From CAWJHE01 sp963842455 (GTDB taxonomy: Bacteria; Chloroflexota; Anaerolineae; Anaerolineales; UBA4823): a stretch of DNA of 64,000 bases. Shown in pieces: positions 38,552-47,606 of this stretch. Both the position numbers and the translations under genes were made by a program. Under the pieces are notes generated by a model. That model was not told where the DNA came from. It did not search any database and saw only the letters and a list, made by a program, of their open reading frames with translations. Numbering within the stretch: the first letter of the stretch is position 1; the number at the start of each line of letters is the position of its first letter. The stretch is from positions 113,002 to 177,001 of the forward strand of contig CAWJHE010000011.1 in the NCBI GenBank assembly GCA_963842455.1, read 5' to 3'.

Positions 38552-39789
38552 AACGTTCAGGATGGGCTGCCTCCTTAGGATTGTTATTTGTCCTGGTTTG
38601 GATATTCTGGATGAACTCAAGAGCGCTGGATCCAATCATCCTGATCCCTACACTGACCGGCGAGGCAGAATATTGCCTGACCTGTCACGCAAACCTTCCA
38701 GAAATCAGTCCATCTCATCCCATCGAAGCCTTTGGTTGTGTCTTGTGCCATGGTGGGCAACCATTGGCTTTGGAAGCGGATCTGGCACACTCCACAATGC
38801 GTGGCGGAGAGAACCCATCTCGCCTGGATGTTGCTGAAGAATCTTGCGGCGGCAGTGAGTGCCATAGCGGTGAGGCAGAAAATAATCGTGATCACATACA
38901 ACGAGTACAAACCAGCATCCAATCAACCTATGCTGGGGCAATTGCCAGCTTACGCTATACTTTTGGTGCGCAAACGGACTTGCAGGCGAAAATGGCCATT
39001 AACCCTGTTCAAGATACGGATGGCGCTTCGAACACAGGAATTCTTGCGTTAGAAGCGTTTGATCCAGATGTGGACTCAAACCCAGCCATTACTGCCTTTG
39101 CCGAAAATTGTCTAAACTGTCATTTGTCAGCCGAACCACTTCCAGACCTGGCTTATCAACGCTTTGCTGGTTGCTCAGCCTGTCACACGCCGACCAGTGG
39201 CGAGAGCTTAGCAGAGAATGAAATTCATCGTCTAACAACGGCAATCCCTTACACACAATGTAATACCTGCCACAACCGAGGCAATTATGATTTACGCGCC
39301 ATGCAATTTATTCCACGAAACGATCACCCAACGGACAGGCTAAACGATTACTACCAACCGATTGCTCAGTTTGTGCGTTGTGAGTGGACTTTGGATTGTA
39401 TTGATTGCCACACTCGTAATGAAGCAATGGGGGATGGTGATATTTACAATAATCAGGCTGAAGTCCAATATACACAATGCAAGACATGCCACGGCACTTT
39501 ACTTGAGTTACCTCAAACCCGCATCTTGAAAAATCAAATCGACCTGGCATTCAGCATGGCGTTCTTAAATCCGGTAGTTGATCTCAAAATCGGGGATCAA
39601 ATTCTCACCACAGAAAAGGGAGAATCTCTTTGGAATATTCGCGTCTTGGACGATGGCCGTTATGAGCTGTTTGGCAAAGCTACAGGCGAGAGGTTCGTTT
39701 TCAATGCTGTAAAGAATTCTGCCTGTCTCCAAAATCCCGATGAACAAGAATCTCGGTACTGCCACAATTGCCATGCTGTTGAGCGTTAA
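38548..39789 (+). CDS. Membrane-anchored multihaem cytochrome c
   Basis: 413 aa. An N-terminal signal anchor (SGWAASLGLLFVLVWIFW) is followed by eight CxxCH haem sites: CLTCH, CVLCH, CLNCH, CSACH, CNTCH, CIDCH, CKTCH and CHNCH. There is also an unusual CGGSECH (C-x4-C-H) site that could hold a ninth haem. It should face the outside and take electrons from the Rieske/cytochrome b partners, replacing the mono-haem c1 or f of classical complexes. Start ATG overlaps the cytochrome b stop by 4 nt, so the two are coupled. Confidence 0.92.
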   Translation: MKRSGWAASLGLLFVLVWIFWMNSRALDPIILIPTLTGEAEYCLTCHANLPEISPSHPIEAFGCVLCHGGQPLALEADLAHSTMRGGENPSRLDVAEESCGGSECHSGEAENNRDHIQRVQTSIQSTYAGAIASLRYTFGAQTDLQAKMAINPVQDTDGASNTGILALEAFDPDVDSNPAITAFAENCLNCHLSAEPLPDLAYQRFAGCSACHTPTSGESLAENEIHRLTTAIPYTQCNTCHNRGNYDLRAMQFIPRNDHPTDRLNDYYQPIAQFVRCEWTLDCIDCHTRNEAMGDGDIYNNQAEVQYTQCKTCHGTLLELPQTRILKNQIDLAFSMAFLNPVVDLKIGDQILTTEKGESLWNIRVLDDGRYELFGKATGERFVFNAVKNSACLQNPDEQESRYCHNCHAVER

Positions 39790-39815
39790 CAAACTGATCA
39801 GTTTTCGGAACCAGG

Positions 39816-40277
39816 ATGATGACCCACAACAATCCAGCAGACAAACCATCAACAGATACACACAAAACACGCAGGGATTTCTTTTCTCTGCTCTGGCAGG
39901 CTACGCTTGGAACAAGCAGTGTCCTCGGCTTAGTTGGGATAATTCGATTCCTATCCCATAATCCCAATCCATCAACGGTTACTCAATTTGATCTTGGTCC
40001 CGTCGAACAATTCTCAACCAATTCCATCACGATCTTTCAACCTGGCCGGGCTGCTATTTTTCGCACATCAAGTGGACTTGAAGCTCGGAGTTTAATTTGT
40101 CCACATCTGGGTTGCCAGGTGGAATTACACGCAAATGGATTTGATTGCCCATGCCATGGCTCACGATTTTCCTTGGATGGGAGTCTGAGCAAAGGGCCGG
40201 CGAACTCTGACCTGAAAAAATTACGCATCGAAATTTCCCAGGAAGGTCACATCATCCTGGATGTCAGTGAGACTTAA
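39816..40277 (+). CDS. Rieske iron-sulfur protein
   Basis: 153 aa. A twin-arginine-like N-terminus (KTRRDFFSLLWQA) and hydrophobic segment (30-45) indicate Tat export with a membrane anchor. The Rieske boxes are CPHLGC (Cys95, His97, Cys100) and CPCHGS (Cys111, Cys113, His114): Cys95, His97, Cys111 and His114 would ligate the [2Fe-2S] cluster, and Cys100-Cys113 form the stabilising disulfide. It is the third electron-transfer gene of the bc-type operon, 26 nt after the multihaem cytochrome. ATG 39819 is an equally possible start. Confidence 0.95.
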   Translation: MMTHNNPADKPSTDTHKTRRDFFSLLWQATLGTSSVLGLVGIIRFLSHNPNPSTVTQFDLGPVEQFSTNSITIFQPGRAAIFRTSSGLEARSLICPHLGCQVELHANGFDCPCHGSRFSLDGSLSKGPANSDLKKLRIEISQEGHIILDVSET

Positions 40278-40415
40278 ACGGGTGATCATGATAGACATTT
40301 ATGCGCAACGAAAATCTAAGAACAGTGTTATAACCTTGAAGAAACTAAGGTAAAATGAGATAGATCCATTCTTTTCCCCAGTATTCACTCACCATACACA
40401 ACTAAGGAGGTTTTT

Positions 40416-40742
40416 ATGTCCGAACAATTTGGAACACCAGAAGTTACCAGCGATGATAAGCTTTGGGCTGCATTGGCTTATGTTTTTTCCCCGTTAGTAC
40501 CCATTATCCTTTTGCTAATGGAAGAAAAAAAGAACCGCCCATACATTCGCTTTCATGCTGTGCAATCTCTGGCTGTAGGTGTAGTTTTAATCATAGCAGT
40601 ACCAATTATTGCGACTCTAACCTTAGGCTGTGGAAGCATTCTTTGGTTCATTATGTTCTATTGGGCTTACAAAGCCTACCAGGGAGAAACCGTGCAGATC
40701 CCTGTGGTGACTGACTTTATTAAGAAGCAAGGCTGGGTTTAA
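40416..40742 (+). CDS. DUF4870-family membrane protein
   Basis: 108 aa with two to three hydrophobic segments (WAALAYVFSPLVPIILLLM, AVGVVLIIAVPIIATLTL, SILWFIMFYWAYKAY) and the characteristic RPYIRFHAVQSLA between them, which I recognise as DUF4870. Function unknown. A consensus ribosome-binding site (AAGGAGG) precedes the ATG. It is followed by its own terminator. Confidence 0.88.
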   Translation: MSEQFGTPEVTSDDKLWAALAYVFSPLVPIILLLMEEKKNRPYIRFHAVQSLAVGVVLIIAVPIIATLTLGCGSILWFIMFYWAYKAYQGETVQIPVVTDFIKKQGWV

Positions 40743-40758
40743 AGCCCGAATAATTATC

Positions 40759-40789
40759 AAGCCCTGTTACAAAACCTGTAACGGGGCTT
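40759..40789 (+). terminator. Intrinsic terminator after DUF4870 gene
   Basis: AAGCCCTGTTACA (40759-40771) pairs with TGTAACGGGGCTT (40777-40789), one G-T wobble, followed by TTCTT. Confidence 0.8.
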
Positions 40790-40814
40790 TTCTTAAAAAT
40801 TAAAGGGAACGCCT

Positions 40815-41207
40815 ATGAACGAGCAAAATTCCCAAACCGGTTCTGAAGGCATTGAAAAACCCGACATGGTAACCGCCATCGCCATCATGACCTTGGTCAA
40901 TGGTATCCTGAACATTATCTACGCCTTGAGCGTTACTTTTGGGTTGGTTTTAGGAACCTTAGGTATTGGCTTATTATGCGCACCGCTGACAATCCTCCCA
41001 GGGGTACTTGGAATTTTTGAAATTCTCTACGCGACTCAATTGCTTGCATTGCCTCCGAGACCGCTAAAACCCAATCAAACCCTGGCAATATTGGAGATCG
41101 CAGCTATCGCATCAGGTAATGTCATTTCTTTGGTCGTAGGAATATTAGCGTTAGTATTCTACAACGACCCAAGTGTTCGCTCATACTTTGGGAGGATCAA
41201 CCAATAA
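40815..41207 (+). CDS. Small membrane protein, function unknown
   Basis: 130 aa. Three to four hydrophobic segments: about 18-45, 48-75 and 88-115 (MVTAIAIMTLVNGILNIIY, TLGIGLLCAPLTILPGVLGI, LEIAAIASGNVISLVVGI). It ends FYNDPSVRSYFGRINQ. AAAGGGA lies upstream of the ATG. I do not recognise a named family, though the layout resembles small DUF-type membrane proteins that follow DUF4870 genes. Confidence 0.7.
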   Translation: MNEQNSQTGSEGIEKPDMVTAIAIMTLVNGILNIIYALSVTFGLVLGTLGIGLLCAPLTILPGVLGIFEILYATQLLALPPRPLKPNQTLAILEIAAIASGNVISLVVGILALVFYNDPSVRSYFGRINQ

Positions 41208-41225
41208 AATTGTGATATTACTCAC

Positions 41226-41254
41226 TTGACTTTTGGTTATCAGCATTTTAAAAT
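41226..41254 (+). promoter_or_regulatory. Promoter of the glycine riboswitch-gcv operon
   Basis: TTGACT (41226-41231), 17-nt spacer, TAAAAT (41249-41254); transcription would begin around 41261, about 35 nt before the first aptamer. Confidence 0.75.
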
Positions 41255-41289
41255 GAGTCCGCAGGATAACTGAATTAACCAACAACGCA

Positions 41290-41492
41290 GATTTTGAGGA
41301 GAGATCCGAAGCATGCTGACGGGCGCCGAAGGGGCAAATCCAATTCTCAGGATGAAACTCTCAGGCAAAAGGACTCATTTTCTGAAATCCTCTGGAAAGT
41401 ATTGCAGCTTGATTAGGTTTTTCTTCAGGTTTGCAAACACCGACGGGGCAAGAGCTGTCACCCAGCTGCGAATCTCTCAGGTTTTAGACAGA
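41290..41492 (+). ncRNA. Tandem glycine riboswitch
   Basis: Two aptamers in series. The first (about 41297-41402) has GGAGAGATCC, GACGGGCGCCGAAGGGGCAA and AACTCTCAGGCAAAAGGAC, followed by TCCTCTGGAAAG. The second (about 41425-41492) has ACCGACGGGGCAAGAGC, AATCTCTCAGGTTT and ACAGAGG. These conserved blocks (GCCGAAGGGGCAA, CTCTCAGG) are diagnostic. The RNA senses glycine and activates the glycine cleavage genes directly downstream; a terminator after aptamer 2 is the expression platform. Confidence 0.95.
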
Positions 41493-41493
41493 G

Positions 41494-41521
41494 GCGTACG
41501 TTTTTTGAACGTACGCTTTTT
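41494..41521 (+). terminator. Riboswitch-controlled terminator
   Basis: GCGTACGTT (41494-41502) pairs perfectly with AACGTACGC (41508-41516), followed by TTTTT. It begins two bases after the second glycine aptamer, so glycine binding can disrupt it by competing for the shared 5' side. Confidence 0.88.
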
Positions 41522-41577
41522 AAAGTTAATTCAAAAGGTTCAATAAATATTTCAGTTTAGAACAAAGGAGATAAACC

Positions 41578-41970
41578 ATGGAAACCCCCAAAGACTTAAA
41601 ATATACAGATAATGATGAATGGATCCGTGTCGAAGGCAATATTGGTACGGTAGGAATTACTGATTTTGCACAAGACCAACTCTCTGACATCGTTTACGTA
41701 GAAATAGTGGTTGCAGAAGGCGATGAAATCAGCAAAGGTGATTCCTGTGCAACCATCGAGTCCGTGAAGGCAGCCGCTGATGTCTACACACCTGTAAGCG
41801 GTAAAGTCGTGGCAATTAACGAAGCTCTTCCTGACGTTCCCGAAACAGTCAACTCCGACGCCTTCGGTGCAGCCTGGATGGTCAAAATCGAGCTAAGCGA
41901 CCCCAGCGAGTTAGATAGCCTGATGGATGCCGATGGATACGAAAAACATCTGGCATCAAAAGACCACTAA
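41578..41970 (+). CDS. gcvH: Glycine cleavage system H protein
   Basis: 130 aa. Carries the lipoyl arm on Lys64 in CATIESVKAAADVYTP, with the typical start LKYTDNDEWIRVEG and GITDFAQDQLSDIVYVE. It shuttles the aminomethyl group between P, T and L proteins. A consensus AAAGGAG precedes the ATG. First gene of the glycine-responsive operon; it is followed 17 nt later by gcvPA. gcvT and lpd are not in the window. Confidence 0.97.
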   Translation: METPKDLKYTDNDEWIRVEGNIGTVGITDFAQDQLSDIVYVEIVVAEGDEISKGDSCATIESVKAAADVYTPVSGKVVAINEALPDVPETVNSDAFGAAWMVKIELSDPSELDSLMDADGYEKHLASKDH

Positions 41971-41987
41971 GAAAGTCTAGCTCAACT

Positions 41988-43338
41988 ATGTTTATTCCCC
42001 ACACCGAATCTGATCGGGAAGCAATGCTTAACGAGATTGGTGTAGCCAGCCTGGATGAACTTTTCCAGGCTGTGCCTGCATCTCATCGTTTCCCAAAACT
42101 CGAACTTCCGGAAGCGTTGACAGAGATGGAAATCGTTAATGAATTGAGCGAAATCTCAGCTGCCAACGAAACCATGCGAGACCTGGTAAGCTTTTTGGGC
42201 GCAGGTGCATACAACCATTACATTCCTCCTGTTGTAGACTCAATTCTACGGCGCGGGGAGTTTTTGACCGCTTACACGCCTTACCAACCAGAATTATCCC
42301 AGGGTACACTACAGGCAATCTTCGACTACCAAAGTTTGATCACTGCCCTGACTGGAATGGATGTCTCCAATGCATCACATTACGATGGCGCAACAGCCTG
42401 CGCTGAAGCAGTCACTCTGGCGATCGCACACTTCCGTGGAAAACGCAAAAAAGTTGTCCTCTCACCTGCACTGCATCCTCACTATCGCGAGACCATCCGC
42501 ACCTATAACCAGGCATCCGGATTAGAGATTACAGGCGACGATGGGTCTGTAGACCTTAATCAGGGTTACCAATCCCTTCTGCCTTTAATCGATCATCAGA
42601 CCGCCATCGTCATGGTTCAATATCCCGACTTTTTTGGGACGGGTCTATGATTACAAAGCTTTAGCTCAGGCGGTTCACGAAGCCGGAGCTTTACTTTCCG
42701 TATCCATCAATCCCATGGCCTTAGGGATACTGACTCCCCCCGCCGATTTCGGAGCAGATATTGTCACCGGAGAAGGCCAGCCGCTTGGAATTCCACTATC
42801 GTTCGGTGGTCCCTATCTGGGGATCTTTGCTACTCGCAATGAATATGTCCGCAAAATGGCTGGACGCCTGGTTGGTGAAACTATCGATAACCGCGGCCAA
42901 CGCGCCTATGTATTGACGCTCACAGCACGCGAGCAACACATCCGCCGAGATAAAGCTACATCCAATATTTGCTCTAATCAGGGTCTGGTTGCACTCGCCG
43001 CAACAGTCTATATGAGTTTGATCGGGAAGCATGGTTTACGCCAGGTTGCTGAGCTTTGCTATCACAAAGCCCACTACGCAGCTGCTGAGATTTCCAAAAT
43101 CCCAGGGTTCAAGCTTTGGTCTCCTGAGCCTTTCTTCAATGAGTTCCTGGTTGAATGCCCAATCTCCGCTGAAGAAATCAACGAAAAATTACTCGATTAC
43201 GGTGTCATCGGTGGATATGCGATCAGCAACCATTATCCAGGTATGGAAAATTATTTGTTGGTTGCTGTAACTGAAATCAACACAAAACAAGAAATCGATT
43301 TGCTGGTAGAGACACTGGCGGAGGTGTGCAATGACTGA
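41988..43338 (+). CDS. gcvPA: Glycine dehydrogenase (decarboxylating) subunit 1, frameshifted at ~42632
   Basis: About 450 aa with one extra base removed in TTTTTTGGG near 42632 (QYPDFFG then RVYDYKALAQAVHEAG). This is the family's normal length, so the break looks like a sequencing indel. Signatures: MFIPHTESDREAMLNEIGV, SFLGAGAYNHYIPP, FLTAYTPYQPELSQGTLQ, ANICSNQ-like SNICSNQGLVAL. It is the N-terminal half of the P protein in organisms with a split enzyme and forms a heterotetramer with GcvPB, decarboxylating glycine and loading the aminomethyl group on GcvH. Its 3' end overlaps gcvPB by 8 nt. Confidence 0.93.
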
Positions 43339-44797
43339 ACCCATGCTTTGTGACCTGTCTGTAGCTGGGCGAAAAGGCCTGCAATTCCCAAAACCAGATG
43401 TGCCTCTGGCTGAGCTCCCCAAATCATTCTTGCGAGAAGAGCTCCCGCTTCCAGAGCTTTCTGAAATCGATGTGGTTCGCCATTTTACGCGATTATCACA
43501 GCTCAATTATTGTATTGATTCAGGCATGTACCCCCTTGGATCTTGTACAATGAAATATAATCCCAAAGTCAATGAAGAGACCTGCCGCTTGCCCGGCTTT
43601 ACATACACTCACCCCCTCCAACCCATCGACACGGTTCAGGGAAACTTGTTACTGATGTACGAATTGCAGGAATGGCTGATGGAAATTGGCGGGTTTGCAG
43701 GCGTCACACTTCAGCCGGCTGCAGGTGCACATGGTGAATTAACCGGTGTGTTGATTATCCAGGCTTACCATGAGTCGCGTGGAGATAAAAAACGCAATAA
43801 GATTTTGATCCCCGATTCCGCTCACGGAACCAACCCAGCCACATCATCAATGTCAGGCTTCCAGGTTATCCAATTGCCATCCGATGCCCGCGGAAACGTA
43901 GACCTGGATGCATTACGATCGCAGTGTGATGAGACATTGGCCGGGTTAATGCTCACCAATCCCAACACACTGGGGCTATTTGACGAAAACGTTTTGGAAG
44001 TAACCCGTATAGTTCATGAAGCTGGCGGACTGGTCTATGGCGATGGCGCGAACATGAATGCATTACTGGGCATTGTTCGCCCTGGCGACCTGGGCATCGA
44101 TATCTTACATTACAATCTACACAAAACCTTTTCTACACCTCATGGCGGTGGTGGACCTGGATCAGGTCCTGTTGGCGTCGCCGCTCATCTTGTCGACTTT
44201 TTACCGGCGCCAATCGTCGGTGTGATTGAAGAAGGTGATGAAGGTACGCCGCCACTTTACGGCTACTTGACTCCATCCAAGACTATTGGCCGTGTTAAAG
44301 CATTCCATGGGCATTTCGGGGTCATGATACGCGCTTATACCTATCTCCGCATGCATGGTTCAACTGGACTGCGCAAAATCTCAGAATATGCGGTCTTAAA
44401 TGCCAATTACATAATGTCCAAATTAAAAGATTCATACCACTTGCCTTATGAGCGTGTCTGCATGCACGAATTTGTTGTGGAAGGTCAATGGGAAGGGGCT
44501 CCAGATGTTCATGCGCTGGACATCTCCAAACGCATGATGGATTACGGTTTACACCCACCTACAAATTATTTCCCACTCATCGTACATGAAGCTCTAATGA
44601 TCGAGCCAACTGAGACCGAAAGCAAGCAAACCCTGGATGAGTTTATCAAAATTATGAAGAAAATTGCTGAAGAAGCTCATCAAGACCCTGAATTGCTAAA
44701 GTCTGCCCCACATACCACCCCTGTCGGTCGCCTGGATGAAGTCAAGGCCGCTAAGGAGCTGGTTCTCTGCTGTGGGGTGGAAGCTAACCTAGATTAA
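43331..44797 (+). CDS. gcvPB: Glycine dehydrogenase (decarboxylating) subunit 2
   Basis: 488 aa. Contains the pyridoxal-phosphate lysine (Lys265) in NLHKTFSTPHGGGGPGSGPVG, and family segments YPLGSCTMKYNPKVNE, LQPAAGAHGELTG and DSAHGTNPATSSM. Partner of GcvPA in the split glycine decarboxylase. Start ATG 43331 lies within the last codons of gcvPA, suggesting translational coupling. It ends the operon before an intrinsic terminator. Confidence 0.97.
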   Translation: MTEPMLCDLSVAGRKGLQFPKPDVPLAELPKSFLREELPLPELSEIDVVRHFTRLSQLNYCIDSGMYPLGSCTMKYNPKVNEETCRLPGFTYTHPLQPIDTVQGNLLLMYELQEWLMEIGGFAGVTLQPAAGAHGELTGVLIIQAYHESRGDKKRNKILIPDSAHGTNPATSSMSGFQVIQLPSDARGNVDLDALRSQCDETLAGLMLTNPNTLGLFDENVLEVTRIVHEAGGLVYGDGANMNALLGIVRPGDLGIDILHYNLHKTFSTPHGGGGPGSGPVGVAAHLVDFLPAPIVGVIEEGDEGTPPLYGYLTPSKTIGRVKAFHGHFGVMIRAYTYLRMHGSTGLRKISEYAVLNANYIMSKLKDSYHLPYERVCMHEFVVEGQWEGAPDVHALDISKRMMDYGLHPPTNYFPLIVHEALMIEPTETESKQTLDEFIKIMKKIAEEAHQDPELLKSAPHTTPVGRLDEVKAAKELVLCCGVEANLD

Positions 44798-44826
44798 GCA
44801 GAATACGCTGCAGAATCCACAGAAAT

Positions 44827-44861
44827 AAAAAACCCCTGAGCCAATCCGGTTTGGGGGTTTT
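44827..44861 (+). terminator. Intrinsic terminator after gcvPB
   Basis: AAAAACCCC near 44827-44835 pairs with GGGGGTTTT near 44853-44861; an inner GCC/GGT pairing extends the stem. The downstream side ends GTTTTCTC. Confidence 0.75.
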
Positions 44862-44942
44862 CTCATCCAGATAAAAGCAAGAAATGGAAAAATGATACAA
44901 TAGGCATCCGATGAAACTTATAATCTTTGAAGGCAGGTATTT

Positions 44943-46664
44943 ATGGAACAATCAACTTCAATTCAACTGGTAACACCTCGGACAACCGTCGAACTACACC
45001 TGCCCGATGGAAGAGTGCTCAACGGTCCGAGAAATGCAGAAATTGGTCTGTTTTTAAATACCTTAGCAGAGGCAAAAAACCCTCCCATCGTAGGAGCAAT
45101 CGTTAATGGAGAATTACGTGAGCTGACCTATAAGATTCTCATGGATGCTCGGGTTACGCCGGTGACCATGGGAGATGCAGATGGTATGCGCATCTACCGG
45201 CGCTCATTGGTTTTCTTGCTGGAAACCGCCTTTGAAGAACTATTCTCTGATAGGATTTTACGAGTTGATCATTCTGTTGCATCTGGAGGTTATTATTGCC
45301 AGGTGATCAATTCGCATCTCCTGACTGAGCAGGAAATATCAGCGCTGCAAGTCCGGATGCTGCAAATTGTCGCAGAGGATCTACCCTTCATTCGTCAAGA
45401 GGTCCCTTTACAACAAGCTATTACCTACTTCCAGGAACAAGGTGAGGATGATAAAGCCCGCTTGCTGGCTCATCGTCAGAAAAGTTATTTGACACTCTAC
45501 CGCCTGAAAGAACATTGGGATTACCACCACGGCTATATGGTACCCTCTACCGGCTATTTGCAGTGGTTTGAGCTCTTACCAACTGGTGATGGTTTTACCT
45601 TGCGTTTTCCTCGCCGGCACTCCCCCACAAAACTGCTCCCCATGCCTGAATATCCAAAACTTCTGAACACATTCAGCCAATATGGGAACTGGCTCGATCG
45701 CCTGGGGATTTCTAGTGTTGGCGCATTAAATGATGCCATCAAAAATAAACGTATTGATGAAGTCATCCTGGTTTCTGAGGCATTACACGAGTTGCGCGTT
45801 ACGGAAATTGCCTCACAAATAGCCAGCCGGCGAGATCAAATTCGAGTAGTCTTCATTGCAGGCCCATCATCTTCAGGAAAGACTACATTTTCTAAACGCT
45901 TATCAGTCCAATTATTGGCCAGTGGTTTACCGCCTTTTCCATTAGCGATGGATGATTTTTTCATTGACCGCGAAAATACACCGCTTGGGGAAGATGGAAA
46001 ACCGGATTTTGAATCGCTTTCCGCTTTGGACCTGGTTCGAATGGAAAGAGATTTACGTTCATTAATCGCAGGAGAACCTGTTTTACTTCCCCGCTACAAT
46101 TTCATTACAGGAAAAAGCGAAGAAGGCGATCAAATCCAATTAAAATCAGGGGAAATTATCATTCTAGAAGGTATTCATGGCTTGAACCCGGCGCTAATGA
46201 GCGGAATCCCCTCCGAACAGACATTCCGTATTTATGGATCAGCCTTAACTCAGCTTAACCTTGACCGGCATAACCGCATCAGCACCACCGATACTCGCTT
46301 ACTGCGCAGGATTGTTCGTGATGCTCGTGAACGTGGATACTCAGCCTTCCATACCATTCAACGTTGGGAATCAGTCAGAATGGGCGAAAAACGGTACATC
46401 TTCCCATTCCAGGAAAACGCGGATGTGATGTTCAACTCCGCATTGGCGTATGAACTCTCTGCACTAAAACCCTTTGCCGAACCCCTCTTGCGCCAGGTGC
46501 CTTACGGAACACCCGAGTATGTAGAAGCCAAGCGGTTATTGGCATTCCTCGAATGGTTCCTTCCCATTGATAGCGAATTAATTCCGGATAATTCTATCCT
46601 GCGCGAATTCATCGGAAATTCAATCTTACGTGATTTTACCCTTTGGCATACACAGCACGAATGA
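44943..46664 (+). CDS. Nucleoside (uridine) kinase with N-terminal TGS/ThrRS-like domains
   Basis: 573 aa. The N-terminal ~70 residues are TGS-like (VELHLPDGRVLNGPRNAEIGLF), followed by a region resembling the second additional domain of threonyl-tRNA synthetase (FEELFSDRILRVDHSVASGG). The C-terminal half is a P-loop kinase of the uridine kinase/phosphoribulokinase type: VVFIAGPSSSGKTTFSKRL, LAMDDFFIDRENTP, IILEGIHGLNP, TDTRLLRRIVRDARERG. It probably phosphorylates uridine/cytidine or a related nucleoside. This fusion is found in several anaerobic lineages. Single gene between two terminator regions. Confidence 0.9.
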   Translation: MEQSTSIQLVTPRTTVELHLPDGRVLNGPRNAEIGLFLNTLAEAKNPPIVGAIVNGELRELTYKILMDARVTPVTMGDADGMRIYRRSLVFLLETAFEELFSDRILRVDHSVASGGYYCQVINSHLLTEQEISALQVRMLQIVAEDLPFIRQEVPLQQAITYFQEQGEDDKARLLAHRQKSYLTLYRLKEHWDYHHGYMVPSTGYLQWFELLPTGDGFTLRFPRRHSPTKLLPMPEYPKLLNTFSQYGNWLDRLGISSVGALNDAIKNKRIDEVILVSEALHELRVTEIASQIASRRDQIRVVFIAGPSSSGKTTFSKRLSVQLLASGLPPFPLAMDDFFIDRENTPLGEDGKPDFESLSALDLVRMERDLRSLIAGEPVLLPRYNFITGKSEEGDQIQLKSGEIIILEGIHGLNPALMSGIPSEQTFRIYGSALTQLNLDRHNRISTTDTRLLRRIVRDARERGYSAFHTIQRWESVRMGEKRYIFPFQENADVMFNSALAYELSALKPFAEPLLRQVPYGTPEYVEAKRLLAFLEWFLPIDSELIPDNSILREFIGNSILRDFTLWHTQHE

Positions 46665-46700
46665 GTTAACATTCCTTACCGGGCTCCATTTCAGCTCAAG

Positions 46701-47348
46701 TTAATTCAGCTTGTGCTGGATCAGAATAAACCAGATGCCCAATAAACCCCAAACCAAAAACATCAAAGCCAACGGCCAAAAACGCACCAGAGCCAGGATG
46801 ATCCATGGCAGGCGCTGTTTTTGGACATGATTGGCAGATCGGTAGGCTGACATTAGTTGAGGAGTTACTGTAACTTTTGGGTAGATCATGGTCACAGATG
46901 GTAACGGCAAAAATGTAGGCGTGGGTGTTTTTGTTTCCAGGATCATCGTTGGGCTGGCTGAGATCGAAGCAGCCACAGTATGTGTAGGCGTTATCGTAAG
47001 CGCCAATCCAAAAGTGGGTGTGAGCGTTGGTGAAGGGAGCGGGGTTGAAGAGGTAACTGTCGCTGAAGTGGTTGCACTTGTTGTTGTGTCAGGGGTTAAT
47101 GTTACCGTCCCTGTCACAGACGATCCATTTGTTGCAGTCGGTGAAGGCGAAAGAGTCGGTGTAGCTGTATCGGTAACAATTTGCTGTTCAGAAGCGCCTC
47201 GTACAGAAGAAGAACCCAGAAATGCAACCATCAACACAAGCACAATTTGGATTACCACCCATAATCCCACTCTTTTTAAACATGACCCAAATCTTGTGGT
47301 TTTCTCTGCTCTTCTTGGAATGAGCCGCATCATTTTATGTATGATCAT
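46701..47348 (-). CDS. Ser/Thr/Pro-rich membrane protein, function unknown
   Basis: 215 aa. An N-terminal hydrophobic segment (LWVVIQIVLVLMVAFLGSSS, about 28-47) acts as signal or anchor. A long low-complexity stretch rich in Thr, Ser and Pro follows (about 60-155, e.g. TDTATPTLSPSPTATNG), probably extracellular and a target for O-glycosylation. A second membrane segment (about 182-208, LVRFWPLALMFLVWGLLGIW) is near the C-terminus. Such T/S/P linkers are frequent in Chloroflexota secreted proteins. Start is uncertain (a second Met lies at residue 6). It is divergent from the M23 protein across a 258-bp promoter region. Confidence 0.65.
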   Translation of the reverse strand: MIIHKMMRLIPRRAEKTTRFGSCLKRVGLWVVIQIVLVLMVAFLGSSSVRGASEQQIVTDTATPTLSPSPTATNGSSVTGTVTLTPDTTTSATTSATVTSSTPLPSPTLTPTFGLALTITPTHTVAASISASPTMILETKTPTPTFLPLPSVTMIYPKVTVTPQLMSAYRSANHVQKQRLPWIILALVRFWPLALMFLVWGLLGIWFILIQHKLN

Positions 47349-47606
47349 TTTTCAACTTCGCTGCTAAAGAGATGTGTTAGATTTCGAATGGTCTAAGCAA
47401 ATTCCTTATCAGGTGCTTTCCTTTTTCAGTTTTCCCGATCACAATGCAGCATCGAGCTTGCACCCGCAAATCCCATCATATCGTTTTTGTAATTATATCA
47501 AGTTGTACCAAATGTTATAATCTTGCTAATTATCGTAACTTCAGCAAAGCCGAGGGGTTGGCCTTCGGTTTTATTATCGTTAGCTCTCTTCAGGATTAAA
47601 AATGGG

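Noticed and set aside
41988..43338. Programmed frameshifting in gcvPA and other genes
   Set aside because: The slip sites differ from gene to gene, there is no consistent pseudoknot or stop context, and homologues of gcvPA need no shift; indel errors are simpler.
46888..47367. 159-codon plus-strand open frame opposite the Ser/Thr-rich membrane protein
   Set aside because: Its Val/Gly-rich text is the mirror of Thr/Ser/Pro codons on the other strand; the minus-strand protein has sensible membrane segments.
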